A stretch of 64,000 bases of DNA from a bacterium (GTDB taxonomy: Bacteria > UBP7 > UBA6624), in NCBI GenBank assembly GCA_002716355.1, contig PBAU01000002.1, forward strand, positions 111,137-175,136. The letters are read 5' to 3'. Positions within the stretch are counted from its first letter, which is position 1, and each line of letters opens with the position of its first letter. Made by a program: the position numbers and the translations under genes. Of this stretch, positions 8,780 through 19,100 are shown piece after piece. A model generated the notes under the pieces. It saw only the letters and a program-made list of their open reading frames with translations. It was not told where the DNA came from and did no database searches.

Positions 8780-9586
8780 ATGATACAAAGAAATCTTAAA
8801 ATTACAATTTATGCGACAATTTTTCTAATTGCGTTAGGTGCATATACAACCGCAAGCGGATCAGGCATGGGTTGTGCTGATGTGTATCCCCTTTGCGATA
8901 GTGGCTGGTTGCCAAATTTTGATAATCCTGAACAAGTCACAGAATGGTTACATAGGCTTGGAGCAGCTATTGTGGGTCTTTGTGCATTTTTTGCTTTTTT
9001 CAAATCTTTCAAAACACCATTCAGGAAAATTGCCATGACTTCATGCTTGATTCTTTTGTTTCAGGGTGCATTAGGTGCGTTTACGGTGAAAACCGAATTG
9101 CAGGAACCTTGGTTGATTTTTGCACATCTTTTTACAAGCATGTTGTTTTTGGGCTCGTTAGCAGCATGGTATACAGCTACAGAAAATTTAGAATTTAATG
9201 AAGACACCTTAGCTTTTACAAGAATATCTAAAATTTGTTGCATATTTACAATGTTACAAATTGCAATTGGTGCAATGCATGTGCATTTGTTTAAAGGTTC
9301 AGCTCATGTTTTGATTACCCATATTGTTTTAGGCTTTCTTGTTACAGGTTTTTCTATGAGTTCAATGGCAAGAGCTAAAAGAACTAAGCAGGATCAAAAA
9401 ATCATCAAGAGAAGTTCATGGGCTGCTTACCTTTCGGTTTTGCAAATACTCTTGGGAGCTGGTGTTTTCTTATCGATGGCAGCCCCCAGCTACCCACCTT
9501 ACATCACTTTGCACTTGATGATTGCTGCAATTATTTGGTTTATGCATGTTTCAAATTTTTTCACAAAGGCTGAAGAATCTATTTGA
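8780..9586 (+). CDS. ctaA: Heme A synthase
   Basis: A 268-residue, roughly eight-helix membrane protein of the COX15/CtaA family, which oxidises the C8 methyl of heme O to make heme A. An extracytoplasmic loop has a Cys pair (GCADVYPLC), as in the Bacillus-type enzymes. Conserved heme-ligand histidines lie in EWLHRLG, FAHLF, THIVLG and TLHLM. It is the first gene of the oxidase operon and overlaps ctaB by 4 bases (TTGA). Confidence 0.94.
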   Translation: MIQRNLKITIYATIFLIALGAYTTASGSGMGCADVYPLCDSGWLPNFDNPEQVTEWLHRLGAAIVGLCAFFAFFKSFKTPFRKIAMTSCLILLFQGALGAFTVKTELQEPWLIFAHLFTSMLFLGSLAAWYTATENLEFNEDTLAFTRISKICCIFTMLQIAIGAMHVHLFKGSAHVLITHIVLGFLVTGFSMSSMARAKRTKQDQKIIKRSSWAAYLSVLQILLGAGVFLSMAAPSYPPYITLHLMIAAIIWFMHVSNFFTKAEESI

Positions 9587-10476
9587 AAAAAAAATTCCCT
9601 TATGTAGATATTACAAAACCAAGAATAACCTTTTTGGTTTTGCTAAGTACTGCTGTAGGTTTTTTTGCAGATACACAAGGTGGTCCTGGTGAATTTTGGC
9701 AATATTTTTTGTTTTTACTTTTGGGAACCGGTTTAGCTTCTGCGTCAGGCAGTGTGTTCAATAACATTCTTGACAGGGATATGGATGCTTTGATGAATAG
9801 AACGAAAGAAAGGGCCATGCCGACAAAGAAAATTAAGGTCAAAGATGCTTTTTTTTATGCTTTTTTCCTTTTGTTTTCTGGGCTAATAATTCTTTGGAAT
9901 TATTGCAATTCCATTTCAGCAGTACTTGCCTTTTTAGCAGTTTTTCTTTACGTTGTCTATACGTTTTTCTTAAAACGAAAAACTTCATTCTGTACTGTTG
10001 TGGGTGGAGCGCCAGGCGCTTTACCACCTTTGGTTGGCTATGCTGCCTCCAGAGGGGATCTGGGTGAGCCATTCGGAATTGCCTGGATGCTGTTTTATGT
10101 CATGTTTTTTTGGCAACCACCACATTTTTGGGCCCTAGCACTTAAGCATAAAGACGACTACAAGAAAACTGATTTCAAGATGTTACCAGTTACCGACTCG
10201 GTTGATGTAACAAAAAAACAAATTCTTATTTACACAATAGTCATGGCAGTATTTGTTTTTGTGTTTGCAATAGAATTTGTTAACCAGTTTTTCGTGCAGG
10301 TTTTACTGGTTCTGGCAACGTTATATTATCTTAGAGACACTTTCATGTTTTTGTCTAAAAAAGAAAATAAAAAATCAGCAAATGCATTATTCAAGACATC
10401 AGTATTTTTTATGGGTTTGTTTATGATTTTTTTATTGGTTGAATTTGTGCCCTTGAACCAAATCTCTCGTTTTTAA
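9583..10476 (+). CDS. ctaB: Protoheme IX farnesyltransferase (heme O synthase)
   Basis: A 297-residue UbiA-family prenyltransferase that adds a farnesyl group to heme B, supplying CtaA. The first Asp-rich motif is NNILDRDMDALMNRT, followed by the typical RAMP; the second conserved region is LALKHKDDYKKTDFKM. It starts at TTG 9583, overlapping the ctaA stop, which is the only start giving the usual N-terminus ahead of PRITFLVLL. About nine membrane segments are present. Confidence 0.95.
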   Translation: MKKKFPYVDITKPRITFLVLLSTAVGFFADTQGGPGEFWQYFLFLLLGTGLASASGSVFNNILDRDMDALMNRTKERAMPTKKIKVKDAFFYAFFLLFSGLIILWNYCNSISAVLAFLAVFLYVVYTFFLKRKTSFCTVVGGAPGALPPLVGYAASRGDLGEPFGIAWMLFYVMFFWQPPHFWALALKHKDDYKKTDFKMLPVTDSVDVTKKQILIYTIVMAVFVFVFAIEFVNQFFVQVLLVLATLYYLRDTFMFLSKKENKKSANALFKTSVFFMGLFMIFLLVEFVPLNQISRF

Positions 10477-10508
10477 TTATTGAAAAAGTTATACAATACC
10501 CTTTGGTT

Positions 10509-11495
10509 ATGTTTTTAGATTTCATACTTTCACCGCAAAATTGGCTTGATCCTGCAGGTCCAGTAGCATCAGACCAAAAAGACCTCTTTCTTTTTACCCT
10601 TTATCTGTGTATTGGAATATTCGTTATTGTGGGTGGCTTTATGCTTTATTCAATTTTGAAATTTAAAGCTAAACCAGGTGATGAGGAATTGCCTGATCAG
10701 AGTCATGATGGCACTCAATTAGAAATTGGATTAATGGTTGTTTCTGCAATTTTGGTTGCTGTTATAGCAGTGCCAAATGTTAAGCTTCTTTACAAATTGG
10801 CTGAACCCCCGCGTGGTTCAAACCCTTTGCAGGTTAATGTTATAGGCCATCAGTATTGGTGGGAGTTTGAAATACCTGAATACCAAATTGCAACAGCAAA
10901 TGAATTCAAAATACCTATCGGAAGACCAATAGAGTTTAATGTAAGCTCTGTAGATGTTATTCATAGTTTTTGGGTTCCAAGATTGGGCGGTAAGGTTGAT
11001 GCCGTGCCTGGTCGCGATAATTATTTATGGTTTCAGGCGGATCAGGAAGGTTGGTATTCTGGACAATGCGCTGAACTTTGCGGATCCTCTCATGCAAAAA
11101 TGAAATTCGAAGTTCATGCTGTTAATGATGAGGAATTTTTAGCATGGGTTGAGAAAGAGGCTGCACCTGCAGAACAGCCAATCACAGAGTTGGCGAAAGA
11201 AGGAAAGGAGCTTTTCTTAACGAAAATGTGTGTCACATGTCATGCGGTCAAGGGTTACGATGGTGCTATTGGTATAACCGGACCAAATTTGTCTCATTTT
11301 GGAAGTCGTAGAAAGTTAGCCGGTATGTGGGTTGAAAACACCAAAGACAATCTTGAAGATTGGTTGGGTGATCCAGCTAGTTTTAAACCAGACAACATCA
11401 TGGCGCTGCAGGGTCCAATGTATATTGATGATAAATTTGCTTTAACTAGAGATGAAATTGAAAAACTTGCAGCATACCTTAAGGAGCTTTACTGA
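10509..11495 (+). CDS. coxB: Cytochrome c oxidase subunit II with fused cytochrome c
   Basis: A 328-residue subunit II of a caa3-type oxidase. Two N-terminal helices (about 26-50 and 72-95) are followed by the cupredoxin CuA domain with ligands His152, Cys187, Glu189, Cys191, His195 and Met198. A C-terminal cytochrome c domain has CVTCH at 241-245 and a likely axial Met298. The protein accepts electrons from soluble carriers and passes them to subunit I. I prefer ATG 10509 over TTG 10503. The stop overlaps coxA (TGATG). Confidence 0.96.
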   Translation: MFLDFILSPQNWLDPAGPVASDQKDLFLFTLYLCIGIFVIVGGFMLYSILKFKAKPGDEELPDQSHDGTQLEIGLMVVSAILVAVIAVPNVKLLYKLAEPPRGSNPLQVNVIGHQYWWEFEIPEYQIATANEFKIPIGRPIEFNVSSVDVIHSFWVPRLGGKVDAVPGRDNYLWFQADQEGWYSGQCAELCGSSHAKMKFEVHAVNDEEFLAWVEKEAAPAEQPITELAKEGKELFLTKMCVTCHAVKGYDGAIGITGPNLSHFGSRRKLAGMWVENTKDNLEDWLGDPASFKPDNIMALQGPMYIDDKFALTRDEIEKLAAYLKELY

Positions 11496-13366
11496 TGTCA
11501 GGACATAGTCACAAACTTGCTTTACCAAAATTTCTTTCTTTCTTGAAAAACAGACCTACTAAAGAGAATGGTTTGGTTAGTTGGCTTACAACAGTTGATC
11601 ATAAAAGAATCGGAATACTGTATCTTTATACTTCATTTTTCTTTTTGTTTGTGGGTGGTATCGAGGCTTTGTTTGTAAGGTCGCAATTGTCAGCCAACGA
11701 TCTAGAAATTTTTGTTGGCTCAACTTACAACCAATTGGTCACTATGCATGCTACAACAATGATTTTCCTTGCAATAATGCCTCTTGCTGCGGCATTTTTT
11801 AACTTTATGATTCCATTACAGATAGGAGCTCGTGATGTTGCTTTCCCAAGGTTAAATGCTTTCTCTTATTTTATGTATTTAGCTGGCGGGATTGTCTTGA
11901 ATGCTTCTTGGTTTATGGGGGGCGCTTCAGACGCTGGGTGGTTTGCTTATGCGCCTTTAACATCAGCAACATACAGTCCAACTCATGGCGTAGATTTTTG
12001 GATTTTGGGTTTGATTCTTACTGGTATTTCTTCTACTGTTGCTGCGATTAATTTCATAGTCACAATAATTAACATGCGGGCTCCAGGAATGACATTGATG
12101 AAAATGCCTGTTTTTTCATGGATGGCTTTTGTCACTGCGTTTTTGCTTGCTTTTGCTCTTCCGGTAATCACAATTGCATTGATTATCCTTTTTATGGATC
12201 GAAATTATGGCACAACATTTTTTCAGACTGCAGCAGGGGGAGACCCTATATTATGGCAACACCTTTTCTGGGTGTTCGGTCACCCTGAAGTGTATATTAT
12301 TGTTCTTCCGGCATTTGGTATAGTTTCAGAAATTATTCCTGTTTTTTCTAGAAAGCCTTTATTTGGTTACAAATTGGTTGTTTTGTCAGGTGCTGCTATT
12401 GGATTCATGGGATTTACAGTTTGGAGTCACCATATGTTTACTGTTGGAATGGGCCCAATTGTTAATTCTGCATTTTCAATTACAACGGCAGCTATTGCGA
12501 TTCCAACCGGAGTCAAAATATTTAATTGGATTTTGACACTTTGGAATGGAAAAATTAAATTTTCTGTTCCGATGATGTATTCAACTGCATTAGTGTTCTT
12601 GTTTATGGTAGGTGGTTTTTCGGGCTTGATGCATGGTGCAGCTGCTTCTGATTTCCAACAGCATGATACTTATTTTGTTGTTGCACATTTTCATTACACC
12701 ATCTTAGGTGGTGGTCTTTTTGGGTTTTTAGCTGGCACTGTTTACTGGTTGCCTAAATTCTTTGGAAAAATCATGGATGAAGAGCGTGGCCGAAAAATAT
12801 TTTGGTGGATTTTCATTAGTTTCAATTTAACATTTTTCCCTATGCATTTCTTAGGCACAAGCGGTATGCCTAGAAGGATATACACTTATTCATCTGATAT
12901 GGAATGGACAGCATTAAATGGTTTCATAACATTAGCTTCATTTGTTTTGGGAATTGCCCTGCTTGTCTTTTTTATAGAAGTTATCAAAGCTGTTAAAAGT
13001 AAAAATAAAGCTTCAGCCGATCCATGGGATGCTCGTACTCTTGAGTGGAGTATTCCCTCACCACCGCCAGTTTACAATTTTGCCGATTTGCCCAAGATTG
13101 AAAAGATTGATGAATTTTGGGAAAGTAAGGTTTCCAACAAGCCAATCAAGACATTACCAAGGGATCCTCATGGGATTCACATGCCGGGCAAATCATGGAT
13201 GCCGCTCATCACTTCAATTGGCTTGTTGATTGCTTCTTTCGGTGCTGTTTATGAATCTGATTTGCGTTACATAGGATTAGGAATTTTCTTATTGGCTTAT
13301 TATGGTTGGGCTCTTGAGGGAGAGGCTGAATATTACCTTCCATACCCGAAGAAGGGGAAAAAGTAA
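11495..13366 (+). CDS. coxA: Cytochrome c oxidase subunit I
   Basis: A 623-residue catalytic subunit with heme a, heme a3 and CuB, which reduces oxygen to water and pumps protons. The low-spin heme His is in TMHATTMIF. The HPEVYI segment holds the CuB His and cross-linked Tyr. The HH pair is in SHHMF, and HDTYFVVAHFHY carries the last heme ligands. A longer C-terminal region (after about 500) adds extra helices, as in caa3-type enzymes with a subunit III-like extension. It overlaps coxB and coxC by single bases, showing translational coupling. Confidence 0.97.
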   Translation: MSGHSHKLALPKFLSFLKNRPTKENGLVSWLTTVDHKRIGILYLYTSFFFLFVGGIEALFVRSQLSANDLEIFVGSTYNQLVTMHATTMIFLAIMPLAAAFFNFMIPLQIGARDVAFPRLNAFSYFMYLAGGIVLNASWFMGGASDAGWFAYAPLTSATYSPTHGVDFWILGLILTGISSTVAAINFIVTIINMRAPGMTLMKMPVFSWMAFVTAFLLAFALPVITIALIILFMDRNYGTTFFQTAAGGDPILWQHLFWVFGHPEVYIIVLPAFGIVSEIIPVFSRKPLFGYKLVVLSGAAIGFMGFTVWSHHMFTVGMGPIVNSAFSITTAAIAIPTGVKIFNWILTLWNGKIKFSVPMMYSTALVFLFMVGGFSGLMHGAAASDFQQHDTYFVVAHFHYTILGGGLFGFLAGTVYWLPKFFGKIMDEERGRKIFWWIFISFNLTFFPMHFLGTSGMPRRIYTYSSDMEWTALNGFITLASFVLGIALLVFFIEVIKAVKSKNKASADPWDARTLEWSIPSPPPVYNFADLPKIEKIDEFWESKVSNKPIKTLPRDPHGIHMPGKSWMPLITSIGLLIASFGAVYESDLRYIGLGIFLLAYYGWALEGEAEYYLPYPKKGKK

Positions 13367-14118
13367 TGGAGGCTTTGAAGTTGCAACCTGTAATAACAGC
13401 TTTTACTGTATTCGGTATTTTTGTTTGTGTTCTTTTGACTTATTATGCTCTATTAAACCTTTTCAAAAGCTTCCCTCGCATAAGGTCCAAAAAAGACAAA
13501 GAAGCAATTGCAGCTGAGGATGCTGACGTGCATCACCATGTTGATACATACACAGGTGAGCCAAACATAAAGCTTTTTTGGTGGGTATTTCTAGCTTCTG
13601 ACTGTATGTTTTTTGGCTCTTTGATTACAGCTTATTTGATATACAAAGGTCAAAGTCTAGTCGGACCTTATCCATTGGATGTTTTTGATATGGAACTAAC
13701 CACAATCAGCACATTCATTTTGCTTTTAAGCAGTTTTTTTATGGTTTTAACATTGTCCTCTATCCAAAAGGGTGATTTGGGCAAGTTTAGATTTTGGTGT
13801 TTTGCAACATTCTTGTGCGGGTTGACTTTTTTAGGTTTTCAAGTTTACGAGTTTGAGCATTTCATACATGAAGGACTACGATTGAAAACCAACCTGTTCG
13901 GAAGTACTTTTTATCTTCTAACAGGCACACATGGTGTGCACGTTGCAATCGGTGTTTTATGGCTTTTGGGAATGTTTATTTATTCCTTTTGGGGTGGCAT
14001 TACAAAGGAGAGAGCTATAGAAGTAGAAATTGCCGGACTTTATTGGCATTTTGTTGATGTTGTTTGGATTGTTATTTTTTCTGTAATTTATTTGATGGAG
14101 CTACCAATCGGAGGTTAA
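13366..14118 (+). CDS. coxC: Cytochrome c oxidase subunit III
   Basis: A 250-residue membrane protein of the COX III family, with about six to seven helices. Typical features are the Glu/His-rich segments VYEFEHFIHEGL, TGTHGVHVAIG and LYWHFVDVVWI near the C-terminus. It stabilises proton pumping by subunit I. The N-terminus carries a charged loop with HHHVDTYTGEP before the second helix. The start ATG overlaps the coxA stop. Confidence 0.96.
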   Translation: MEALKLQPVITAFTVFGIFVCVLLTYYALLNLFKSFPRIRSKKDKEAIAAEDADVHHHVDTYTGEPNIKLFWWVFLASDCMFFGSLITAYLIYKGQSLVGPYPLDVFDMELTTISTFILLLSSFFMVLTLSSIQKGDLGKFRFWCFATFLCGLTFLGFQVYEFEHFIHEGLRLKTNLFGSTFYLLTGTHGVHVAIGVLWLLGMFIYSFWGGITKERAIEVEIAGLYWHFVDVVWIVIFSVIYLMELPIGG

Positions 14119-14122
14119 TTTT

Positions 14123-14866
14123 ATGTCGGACAATAAAGACCATGCATCTGTAAAACAATACATACAGGTTGCAATTATTTTAGCTTTGATAACTTGGCTT
14201 GAAGTAGTGATGCCGAACTGGCCTGTTCAATGGGTATTTACATTTGGTTTGTTGATTTTGGCAATTTTTAAATTTGTTTATGTAATACAGATTTTCATGC
14301 ATCTCAAATATGACAATAAGTTTTTCACAATATTATTGTTTTTTGGATTATTTTTAGCTGTAGGCACGATTTCAGCATTAATGAAAATTTATGATAGGGA
14401 TTTCACTCTTCCATCGTTTATGGCACAATCAATGGGTCATGAGGAAACTAGCACGGATCATTCAGGAGAATCTGATCAAGCCAGTGTGGTTGAGGATTGT
14501 GCAGAAAGGGTGCCCTTTGATATAGAGATCATCGCTTCCGATCCAATGAATTTTGATATAGACGAGATAGTCGTTCCTTCTTGTTCAACAATAACCCTGA
14601 CACTTGTAAATGATTCAAATATGGAGCATAATTTCGTTCTCATTTCTGAAGGGAAAGGAAATGAAATTGCTATGGCTGCAGTTGATGCAGGCCCCTTGAA
14701 TAACTATGTTCCAGAATCAGAAGATGTTCTTTTTGGAGGGGCTCTTGTTAAACCTCAAATTACAGAATCTTTTACATTTGATTCTCCTCCAATTGGTGAG
14801 TATGAATTTTTATGCACTTTTCCTGGTCATTATGTATTCATGAAAGGTTCTTTTACCGTTGAGTGA
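14123..14866 (+). CDS. Cytochrome oxidase subunit IV fused to a cupredoxin domain
   Basis: A 247-residue fusion. Residues 1-92 have three membrane helices and look like the small subunit IV of caa3 or quinol oxidases (FVYVIQIFMHLKYD). After an acidic His-containing linker (about 100-125), residues 130-247 form a cupredoxin fold. A complete type 1 copper site is visible: His169 (NMEHNF), Cys231, His236 and Met240 in CTFPGHYVFM. This resembles azurin/auracyanin. Being tethered to the oxidase, the domain could pass electrons to the cytochrome c or CuA of CoxB. The fold and ligands are seen; the electron-carrier role is inferred. Confidence 0.88.
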   Translation: MSDNKDHASVKQYIQVAIILALITWLEVVMPNWPVQWVFTFGLLILAIFKFVYVIQIFMHLKYDNKFFTILLFFGLFLAVGTISALMKIYDRDFTLPSFMAQSMGHEETSTDHSGESDQASVVEDCAERVPFDIEIIASDPMNFDIDEIVVPSCSTITLTLVNDSNMEHNFVLISEGKGNEIAMAAVDAGPLNNYVPESEDVLFGGALVKPQITESFTFDSPPIGEYEFLCTFPGHYVFMKGSFTVE

Positions 14867-14880
14867 TTGGTGGAGTGTTT

Positions 14881-15288
14881 ATGAGTAAAAAAGAACCAAA
14901 AGTAATTGGTATTGGTGGTATTTTATTCAAATCAAAAAATCCTGATAAAACTAAAAAATGGTATCAAGAAAATTTAGGATTACCAACAGATCAATGGGGA
15001 ACAATGTTTAAATCAAGAGATATTGATAACCCTGATCAAGTAAATTATCTTCAATGGAGTCCCTTTGATAAAAAAACTGATTATTTTGATCCTTCTAAAA
15101 AAGAATTTATGATTAATTATAGGGTTCAAAATATTGAAGAATTTGTGAAAGTTTTAAAAGACAAAGAAATAACTGTTTTAGATGAAATTACTGAATATGA
15201 TGGAATAGGTAAATTTGTTCATATTCTTGACCCTGAAGGTAATAAAATTGAACTTTGGGAACCACCAAAGTCCAACACAGTTGAGTAA
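14881..15288 (+). CDS. VOC (glyoxalase/dioxygenase superfamily) protein, AT-rich insertion in cox operon
   Basis: A 135-residue VOC-fold protein. Recognisable elements are KTKKWYQENLGL near the N-terminus and the closing FVHILDPEGNKIELWEPP. ATG 14881 has a good GGTGGAG site 5 bases upstream, so I prefer it to GTG 14863, which overlaps the previous stop. By hand count the first 360 bases are only about 26 % G+C, versus about 40 % in adjacent ctaG, and codons are almost all A/T-ending. This points to recent acquisition from a more AT-rich genome. The substrate is unknown, and nothing ties it to oxidase assembly except position. Confidence 0.85.
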   Translation: MSKKEPKVIGIGGILFKSKNPDKTKKWYQENLGLPTDQWGTMFKSRDIDNPDQVNYLQWSPFDKKTDYFDPSKKEFMINYRVQNIEEFVKVLKDKEITVLDEITEYDGIGKFVHILDPEGNKIELWEPPKSNTVE

Positions 15289-15293
15289 AGCTA

Positions 15294-16106
15294 TTGTTGT
15301 TAGGTTTATTTCTTCATCCTAGTTCCGAGCACTCAGCTCTTGATGGTCCTTACATATGGAATCATTCCGTGCCGGTAATATCCCTTTTACTAGGAATGCT
15401 ATTTGCTTACTTGTTGGTAGTTGGGCCAAGAAGAAAAGACTGGGTTGAAAACAAATCCTTTCCATCGAAAAATTTTACTTATTGGCTATTGGGCCTTGTG
15501 TCTTTATATTTGGCTATTGCTTCGCCAATAGATCACATTGGTGAAAAGTATTTATTTTGGGTGCATATGGTTCAGCATATCATTTTGATATTCATATCGC
15601 CTATCTTTTTTCTCCTAGCCATTCCACAATGGATGGCAGAAAGACTATTTGCAAAGAACTCAAAATTAGAGAAAATTACTCATCCTTTTTTTGCTGCTTT
15701 AATATTTAATACCATTTTTATTTTTTGGCACATTCCTTATTTTTATGAGTTAGCACTAGTCAATAAAATGGTGCACGATCTTGAGCATTTAACCTTTGTT
15801 ATTGGGGCTTTGATTATGTGGTGGCCCATTATTAGGCCAGTCAAAAGTTGGCAAAAGCAACCTGGTTCAAGCTTGCTTCTTTATCTTTTTGTAATTGTGA
15901 CATTTCAGATTCCTCTTTTTGTGCTTTTGACTTTTTCTCCTGATTTATGGTATCCATTTTATGGAGAGGCTTCAAGACTTGAAGGATGGTTGGATATTTC
16001 TGCAATTGAAGATCAGGCCTTAGGCGGATTGATAATGAAGACCATTGCCGGTTTTGCATATTTTGTTGCTTTTGTGTATGTTTGGTTGAAATGGGCTAAG
16101 GATTAA
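15294..16106 (+). CDS. CtaG-type cytochrome oxidase assembly factor (caa3_CtaG family)
   Basis: A 270-residue polytopic protein with about seven helices, matching the Bacillus-type CtaG family needed for a functional caa3 oxidase. Conserved features are SPIDHIGEKYLFWVHMVQH, FWHIPYFYELAL and HDLEHLTFVIGALIMWWP, whose histidines may bind copper. This family is unrelated to the proteobacterial Cox11-type CtaG. The start is TTG 15294. It ends the operon and overlaps the convergent prolyl oligopeptidase gene by 11 bases. Confidence 0.9.
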   Translation: MLLGLFLHPSSEHSALDGPYIWNHSVPVISLLLGMLFAYLLVVGPRRKDWVENKSFPSKNFTYWLLGLVSLYLAIASPIDHIGEKYLFWVHMVQHIILIFISPIFFLLAIPQWMAERLFAKNSKLEKITHPFFAALIFNTIFIFWHIPYFYELALVNKMVHDLEHLTFVIGALIMWWPIIRPVKSWQKQPGSSLLLYLFVIVTFQIPLFVLLTFSPDLWYPFYGEASRLEGWLDISAIEDQALGGLIMKTIAGFAYFVAFVYVWLKWAKD

Positions 16107-19100
16107 ATTCAATCCCCAGTTCATCAAAAACAAAAGCCCATGTATCTGCCAGCTCTTCAACTACCTTATGTAAAGGTTTGCCAGCTCCATGACCGGCATT
16201 TTTTTCAACCCGTAAGAGAGTTAATGATTGCGGATGCAGTTCTTGAACAAGTGCAGCGAATTTTCGTGCATGCAATGGATCCACTCTTGTATCATGGTCA
16301 GCAGTTTTTAAAAGGAGATTAGGCCATTCTTCAGCTGATGGGACGTTATGGTAAGGGCTGTATGCATGCAGCCATTCAAAATCCTCTTTTTTGTCAGGGT
16401 CTCCGTATTCAGCTCTCCATAAACTTGCAATTAGGAATTTAGGGAATCGAATCATATCCAGCAATGGAACAGAGCACACTACAGCTTTAAAAAGTTCAGG
16501 TCTTTGGGTCATTGTTGCGCCAACCAGTAAGCCGCCATTGCTACCGCCAGAAATTACTATCTTGTTTGAATTTGTATATTTATTTTCTATTAGCCATTCA
16601 GCAGCTGCAATAAAGTCATCAAAAGTATTTTGTTTATTTCCCAACATGCCATCGTTATGCCACGAAGAACCATATTCACTGCCACCTCTTAAATTTGGAA
16701 GAGCAAAAATTCCACCACTTTCCAAAAACGGGATTATGCTTGATCGAAATCCAGGAGTTTGCGAGATTGCAAATCCACCATAACCGTATAGGTATGTTGG
16801 ATTTTTTCCATCGAGAATAACATTTTTTTTATGGACGACAAACATTGTTACAATCGTCCCATCTTTTGATTCATATTCGACCTGCTTAACGGTTATGTCA
16901 TCAGTTTTAGCATTAGATTTATTTTGTTCCCAGATTATTGTTTTGTCTGTTTTGTCATCCCACCTATAGATTGTTGTTGGGGAGTTGAAAGAAGTGTACG
17001 AGTAATAGTAAGGACCCTGCTCTTTTCTTGCGCTAAATGTTCCAATGCTCCCAATGCCAGGAAGCGGAATATCAGATATTTTGTTTGTTTCAGGATCCAA
17101 TAACTTCATTACATGGTGTGCTTTTTTCATGTATCTCAACACTATTTTTCCACCTGCCCACCAAGCTTCAAACATGTTTTCACCTGGTTTTAAAACCAAA
17201 GTCCAGCTATTTTTTTGAAGTTTTGCGCTATCAAGCTGAATTTTCCAAAGCATGCCATTTGGACTATTTTCACTTGTTTCACTCACGTAAAAAGCATCAT
17301 TTCTGAAAAGCATTTGACCATAGTAGGTTTTGTGGTCCATTTCTGTAATCGGGATTATCTCATTCGAATCTTTTAAATTTTTGATGAAAATTTGACTTGT
17401 ATCCCAACCATTCCATGCATTTATGATTAGCCATTCGCCATTATCGCTTACCAAAGGTACTGGCCACTCCTCCTTTATCCTGCCTTCTCCGAAAATGTAT
17501 TTATCATCTTGCCAGTTATCACCCATTTTGTGAAAATATATTTTTCGATAGTAATCTTCATCTCCTGCAGGTACAGTTCCTGGAACAGGCCATCTGCCAT
17601 AAAAAAATCCTGAATTGTCAGGTAGCCATGCTGGCGAACCCCAACGTGCATATGGAATTTCATCCTTGTATTTATATCCATCTTTAACTCTTTTGATATG
17701 TATGGTTGATTTCTCATCTCCATTTTCGCTAATACCATAAGCTATATGGCTTCCATCAGGAGAAATACTATACCAATCAAGACTCGTGGTGCCTTTTTCA
17801 TTCCATGAATTTGGATTAAGAAGAATCGATCCAGATCCATCATTCGGATTCAGTCTTTCTTGAATTGGGTGTTTGCTTGAAGCCGGATAATCCTTCCAAA
17901 AAAGTACAGAGTGATTTTGGCCAGCTTTTCTTTCTGACCAAAACATTCTTTTGCCAAAAAATGTAGGAGCGCCAGTGCTATCGTTGTTTGTCAGTTTTTC
18001 AAAACTGGTTTTTAACTTTTCATGGTTTTTTAAATTATGCAAATAGGTTCTTGTTATTACATCTTGGCTGTCAGACCATTTAAGAACCTCATCAGACTCT
18101 CCATCCTCTAACCACCTGTAGTTGTCTGTAATCTCAATTCCATGCACGTTTTCAACAACAGGTATTTTTTTTGTCGGCAATATGAATGAAGCAGCAATAA
18201 GGCGTTCATCATCTTTCCAATCTTCTTCAATGGATAGGGAGGATGCATGACCTTCCATAGTAAGTGTTTCAACAATTGCTTCTGCAACATCCGCACCCCT
18301 TGCTCTAACTGATCTGCTTTGTTCCATGTGTATAAATTTTCCTGTTGTTTTTTGTGCAGATGTTAAACATGGTTCAGATACTCCATTTACATCTCTGCCT
18401 TGAACATTAGTGCTCCCACATAAGTGAAGCTTCCTGGTTGCCCCCTCATAGTCATTGCATGTTGTTACATTTTCATTTTCAAATCTTTTCGATAAATTGT
18501 CAGCTAGCCTAGCAACAAAGCTTTCTTTTGAGGTTTGTAATGATGTGCCATCAGAAAGACTGATCCCGCCTGCAGCCATTCCATGAATACTTATAGTTAT
18601 TGATTCGGGAAAGGTTTCAGTTGTTTTTTTGTGCATTGTGTGAAAAAGTGTCCTATCGTTATGAGCAGGATCGGATATTCCATATGCTTTTCTTTCAGGC
18701 CTTGAGCATGCCGTTGTTGTTCCTGAACAACCAGAAGGTTTTTGATTTGTGCACCTGTGCGTCCCGCTAATGATTAAAACTTTTGCATTTGAATTTTTAA
18801 ATATTTCCAAACCCTGCTTTAAGGTTCCATCAAATATTGGATGTGGTGTCTCCAAGATTAAATCTAATCCTTTTTTTCTCAAAAGCATCCATGGCCAACC
18901 TTTTTTTGAGGGACTCCATTGATAAACCTGATTTTTTTTATCGACACACAATCTGTAACCAGCCTGTTTTGCTTTTTCTGACGCTAGACCTGGTTGATTT
19001 TCAACAAGATGATCAAACGACATTTTCCATAAATTTTTGAGTTGCTTGCTTTCTTCTTGATATATCCCCTCATTAGGCTTCAGTATGCTGTCAGAATTAA

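Noticed and set aside
14881-15288. VOC gene as a decayed remnant
   Set aside because: The frame is intact, has a good ribosome-binding site and retains both halves of the VOC fold.
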